64,000 nucleotides of DNA from Patagioenas fasciata. Lineage: Eukaryota > Chordata > Aves > Columbiformes > Columbidae. Position numbers and translations under genes: made by a program. The DNA lies in NCBI RefSeq assembly GCF_037038585.1, contig NC_092521.1, positions 74,006,898 to 74,070,897 on the forward strand, written 5' to 3'. The notes under the pieces are model-generated. The model was not told where the DNA came from, searched no databases, and saw nothing but the letters and a program-made list of their open reading frames with translations. Shown piece by piece: positions 61,064-64,000 of the stretch; positions within the stretch are counted from its first letter, which is position 1, and each line of letters begins with the position of its first letter.

Positions 61064-62823
61064 GTCAGTGCTGGCTGTGTGGTATCCCAGAGAAAATGAG
61101 ATACATCCAGTGAAAACGACTAGTGATCCAAAAGTGGTAATAATGTTAGGATGCGATACCCTGTGGTTGGAAGGGATTTGACAGAGACAGGAGCTCAGGA
61201 GCTGCGTGTTCCCAACACCATTCAGTTAGCTCCAGGGAAAGAGCTAACAAATACTGCCATGTTTCAAGAAAGTAAAAACACATACAGTCATGCTGACAGG
61301 AAGTCTTTTTTTTTTTTTTTTCCTTAATTCCTGGGAGACAAGTACAAAAACTTGTGAGGTTAACTAGATGTGGCTTATGAAACAACAGCCAGTGTTGTGA
61401 AAATCGGTGGCAGGGGAGGTAAAGAGCTGTAATGGGAAGTAGCCAATATGGAGGCCGAAGGCCAAGTGGTGCCACTTATATCTGGCATAGAATGACGGAT
61501 GTCGTACGTATCTTACCATATATTGTTTACTTGTTAAAACCTCCGTTAGTCATACCACTGTTGGCAGTCTCTGTCTTTTTAAAAGCCTTTGGGCTACTGA
61601 ATTGATCCCTGATGGTGGAGGCACTGAAGAGCAGTGCTTGAGTACTTGAGTCAAAGCTCAGTAACTGCTGTTTGAGATGGTCTCTCCAAAGAAGAGATAA
61701 TGTAATTTATTTTGTATCCTTTATAACTATATACAATTCTTATCACCAAACACTACATCCATTATGTTTTTTAGCATTAGCTTGTATTCTGTCAACTGGA
61801 AAAGTTGAGCTGAGAGCTCGTGGTTGTGCATAGTTGAATCGCTGCTTGCTGTGTGCATGTTGTTGCTCTGCCATAACTACAATGTCATTTGCTGTGAAGG
61901 TGGTTCCTATGTTTTGACATAAATATGCAGGTCATGCTGTTGTGTATCTGTCTCACACTTTGGGCACAGCAGGAACATGTATCCAGTCACGTATGTCACT
62001 GCAACATGATTCATGGGCAGTCATACATTAATGTGGTCAACTTCATGCACTCGCTTCTGGTTTTCCATACCTACCTTTAACTGGTATATACAAAGGTATG
62101 CCAGCTTTGTAAAACTGTGCACCTGCACTAAATTTCCTCCTTGTATTTCTAAAATCCACCATGGTTTATCTTGCTTTTCTTATTTTTTGTTTATATTTCA
62201 ATTTTCCTGCTTTCTCCTAGTCTTCTTTTTTTGGCAAGTTCTGTGAGAAACTGCGGTATTTTAGACTTAGCCAAATTCAGTCTGTGTTAAAACTTCTTGA
62301 AACCCGATCTTGTGAGAGTTCTAGTAAGAAAAAAAAAAATACAGGTTGGCATCCAGAGTTATGGATGTTTATCTAAATTGAACTTGTGATTCCACTTGAG
62401 GTTTCGTAGTTCACTACTGAATCTGTTTCAGTCCCGTTGATTAGTTACAAACCCCTAAACCACACACTTGGAATTAAAGAAAACAAAACCCTAAGCCTCC
62501 ACATAATTTGATGCAAGAAGAAACTTTTGCTAACTAGAAAGTGCACTAACATCAGTGTTTCCCAGTTTGAAATGCAAAACCGATGTATAGATGAGCCAAC
62601 AGCAGAGTTATTGATTCTGGATTTGTGACACCTGTATTGAAGTGATAGTCTAGTGTCTCCCTAAAACCTTCCTCCTTCCCCACCTCCTTCTCTAATGTTG
62701 GTTTCTTCTTTCAGAGGTATGTCAGGGATGTTTTTGTATCGGTGGTTTGGCTCTGTACAGTGTAGCTTATAGGGAGTACAGAATGCCTGTTTTTGATAAC
62801 ATTTTCTTCTCTTCTGTTTTTAG
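61064..62823. other. Intronic, last part before exon candidate
   Basis: T16 at 61306-61321 and an A run at about 62328-62339. The last 25 bases form the polypyrimidine tract (CTTCTCTTCTGTTTTTAG) of the 62824 acceptor. Confidence 0.55.
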
Positions 62824-62917
62824 GACAATGTAGATCAGACTTCGGCTCATGGTCGGCGGGATCTGGTGGAACCGGGTTTCCAAGAACCATCTAACCGCAT
62901 CTCCCTGAATCACCAAG
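62824..62917 (+). other. Candidate internal exon, gene unidentified
   Basis: A 94-nt segment after a strong polypyrimidine tract and TTTTTAG acceptor (AG at 62822-62823), ending CACCAAG with donor GTAGGG at 62918. GC and CpG content are clearly higher than in the flanking intron. One frame is fully open (31 codons plus one base; DNVDQTSAHGRRDLVEP and onward, ending SLNHQ) and has no in-frame ATG; it would be phase 0 in, phase 1 out. The other two frames are closed. I do not recognise the peptide. Alternatively the exon is 5' UTR. In that case it carries a start-stop ATG-TAG at 62828-62833 with A at -3, and a second ATG at 62849 opening a 19-codon frame that ends at TGA 62906-62908. The first exon has no ATG, so translation from it would need an unseen exon or a later start. 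Confidence 0.58.
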
Positions 62918-64000
62918 GTAGGGAACAGTGAGTGGGCATCCAGGCTCATTGGGGGAAAGCCAGGGTGCTGCATATGCAGAGGTAGTTTTACCTCCATATT
63001 CCCATTTCTCCTTCTCATTAAAAAAAAACCAAAAAAACAAAAAAAAAAACCAAAAACCAACAGCAGCAACAAAAAAAAAAACACACCAAAGTTCTAGATG
63101 GTTGGAGAAGGAGAGCTGAGAAATAAGGGTTTTTCGTCACAACTGTCCTGTGATCTGTGGGTAAAGATGACAAAGAACTTCTGGTGCATCTCATGGTGGC
63201 AGGTATATTCTCCCATTTTTGGGAGCGGGGAGGAGAAAGTAAGTACTGAAATTGAATTCAACATTTGTAATGTTAAAGTTGCATTTGAAAAATCTTTCAT
63301 TGCTATAAGAAATGGTCAGGGTTTTGGTCATCTTTTGCAGTAGGAGAAAAGTATGTTTACTTGCCTTGCATGACAGAAATCAGCTCATTCGAGAGAAGGA
63401 AGTCCTGAACTAGATGTTGTAAAACAAATTTTAAAAATCTTTCTTTGCCAATTCATGTCTGTTCAGATATGTAAAGGAAGACAGTTACTATTATAGCAGG
63501 AATGTTTTGGCTCAGCTGTATTTGTTTTGCTTTGAAATAATTAATAACAGAGAGTGCCATGTTAACTGGTGAACCCCCTTACCCTCAGGGTTCATGGTGG
63601 CTTAATTTGGAACCAAGTCCTTGAAGGGCATCTTCAAATGTTGTTTCCTCAGGGCAACAGCTAATTGTATTCCAGTCAGCACAAGGCTATTGAAACAAAA
63701 AAGATCACGGACTTATGACTTAAAATATTTATCAAATATGATATGCTTAGCTTTTCCTTTAAAAATTCAGCTGCTTTTGTTTGCCAAGGGCAGCAAGACT
63801 GGAATTTCATGACTTGTAGATCCTCAAAACTATTGAAGTTTTGCAAACAAGTCCCAGACTAAAGTGAGGATTGTATTTTAATTTACTCCTTGCCCTCCAA
63901 GTCTTCCAGTTTTTAAAAGCTTTGCTTCCAATTGAAAGTAGAAGATAACAGGGTGTCATGTTATCCAGTCTAAAATTTACAGTAGCGCAGGCAGTGTGTT
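62918..64000 (+). other. Start of the next intron
   Basis: Begins with the GTAGGG donor. Contains the A/C-rich tract at 63019-63085 and otherwise ordinary AT-leaning sequence with no further exon candidate of quality before the window ends. Confidence 0.5.
63019..63085. repeat. A/C-rich low-complexity tract
   Basis: Nearly all A and C with a few G, in A-runs separated by CC or CAA units. It is the fourth such tract in the window with the same plus-strand bias. Confidence 0.88.

Larger units (their letters stand above)
2830..62823 (+). other. Inferred large first intron (about 60 kb)
   Basis: Bounded by the donor at 2830 and the acceptor AG at 62822-62823. This assumes no exon between them is constitutively used. 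Three stretches inside have exon-like splice signals and are listed separately. The remainder is AT-leaning, repeat-bearing sequence with only chance open frames; the longest of these (150-186 codons) are of a length expected by chance in six frames of 60 kb. Very long first introns near CpG island promoters often hold enhancers. Confidence 0.5.

Noticed and set aside
61155-61185. GGTTGGAAGGGATTTG as a CR1 3' end
   Set aside because: Only a short partial match, without the following GATCATCTAGTCCA-type block seen in the accepted copies.
1-64000. Microbial defence, CRISPR, operon or plasmid systems
   Set aside because: Vertebrate repeats, intron-like composition, splice signals and a CpG island exclude a prokaryotic origin. 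No spaced direct repeats of CRISPR type were seen.

Overview
This is vertebrate nuclear DNA, and the repeats point to a bird. There are several 5'-truncated CR1 LINE copies carrying the avian type of 3' end, an ERVL-type solo LTR of a family I recognise from neoavian genomes, very few SINE-like or processed sequences, and one sharply bounded CpG island in otherwise AT-leaning, gene-poor sequence. No microbial, plasmid, CRISPR or phage content is present, and I see no complete protein-coding gene. Nearly all long open frames are chance frames, antisense frames of the CpG island, or frames through repeats.

Layout. Bases 1-2239 are the 5' flank and hold one CR1 tail (700-1012) and a purine-rich stretch. 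Bases 2240-3560 are a CpG island promoter with clustered GC boxes. A candidate first exon without any ATG ends at a near-perfect donor (CAG|GTAAGG) at 2829/2830. From 2830 to about 62823 the window reads as one very large first intron of a plus-strand gene. At 62824-62917 a 94-nt exon candidate has a good polypyrimidine tract, an AG acceptor and a donor (AAG|GTAGGG). It is open in one frame (31 codons, no in-frame ATG), and in the other frames it carries a start-stop ATG-TAG and a 19-codon upstream ORF. Bases 62918-64000 are the start of the next intron. I cannot identify the gene from this exon. The main coding region must lie beyond the window or in exons I did not recognise.

The intron holds younger CR1 pieces (4162-4231, 26776-27095, 29160-29215, 39258-39322, 45896-46235, 48870-49340) and two much older, frameshifted CR1-superfamily reverse transcriptase fossils on the minus strand (18590-19760, 23590-24840). 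It also holds a solo LTR (43379-44614) that was later hit by a 107-bp hAT-like element, plus TA microsatellites, A/C-only tracts and homopolymers. Three intronic stretches have exon-like splice signals (8723-8802, 42563-42667, 61009-61063), and a few GC- or CpG-rich or homeodomain-motif-rich stretches could be regulatory.

No strong new biological system is visible. The points most worth a second look are the ATG-less first exon with a U-rich block, the uORF-bearing second exon, the LTR/hAT nest with a readable target-site duplication, the perfect 40-bp duplication inside a CR1, and the degraded RT fossils. Coordinates of repeat edges are estimates by eye; splice-site coordinates are exact readings of the sequence.
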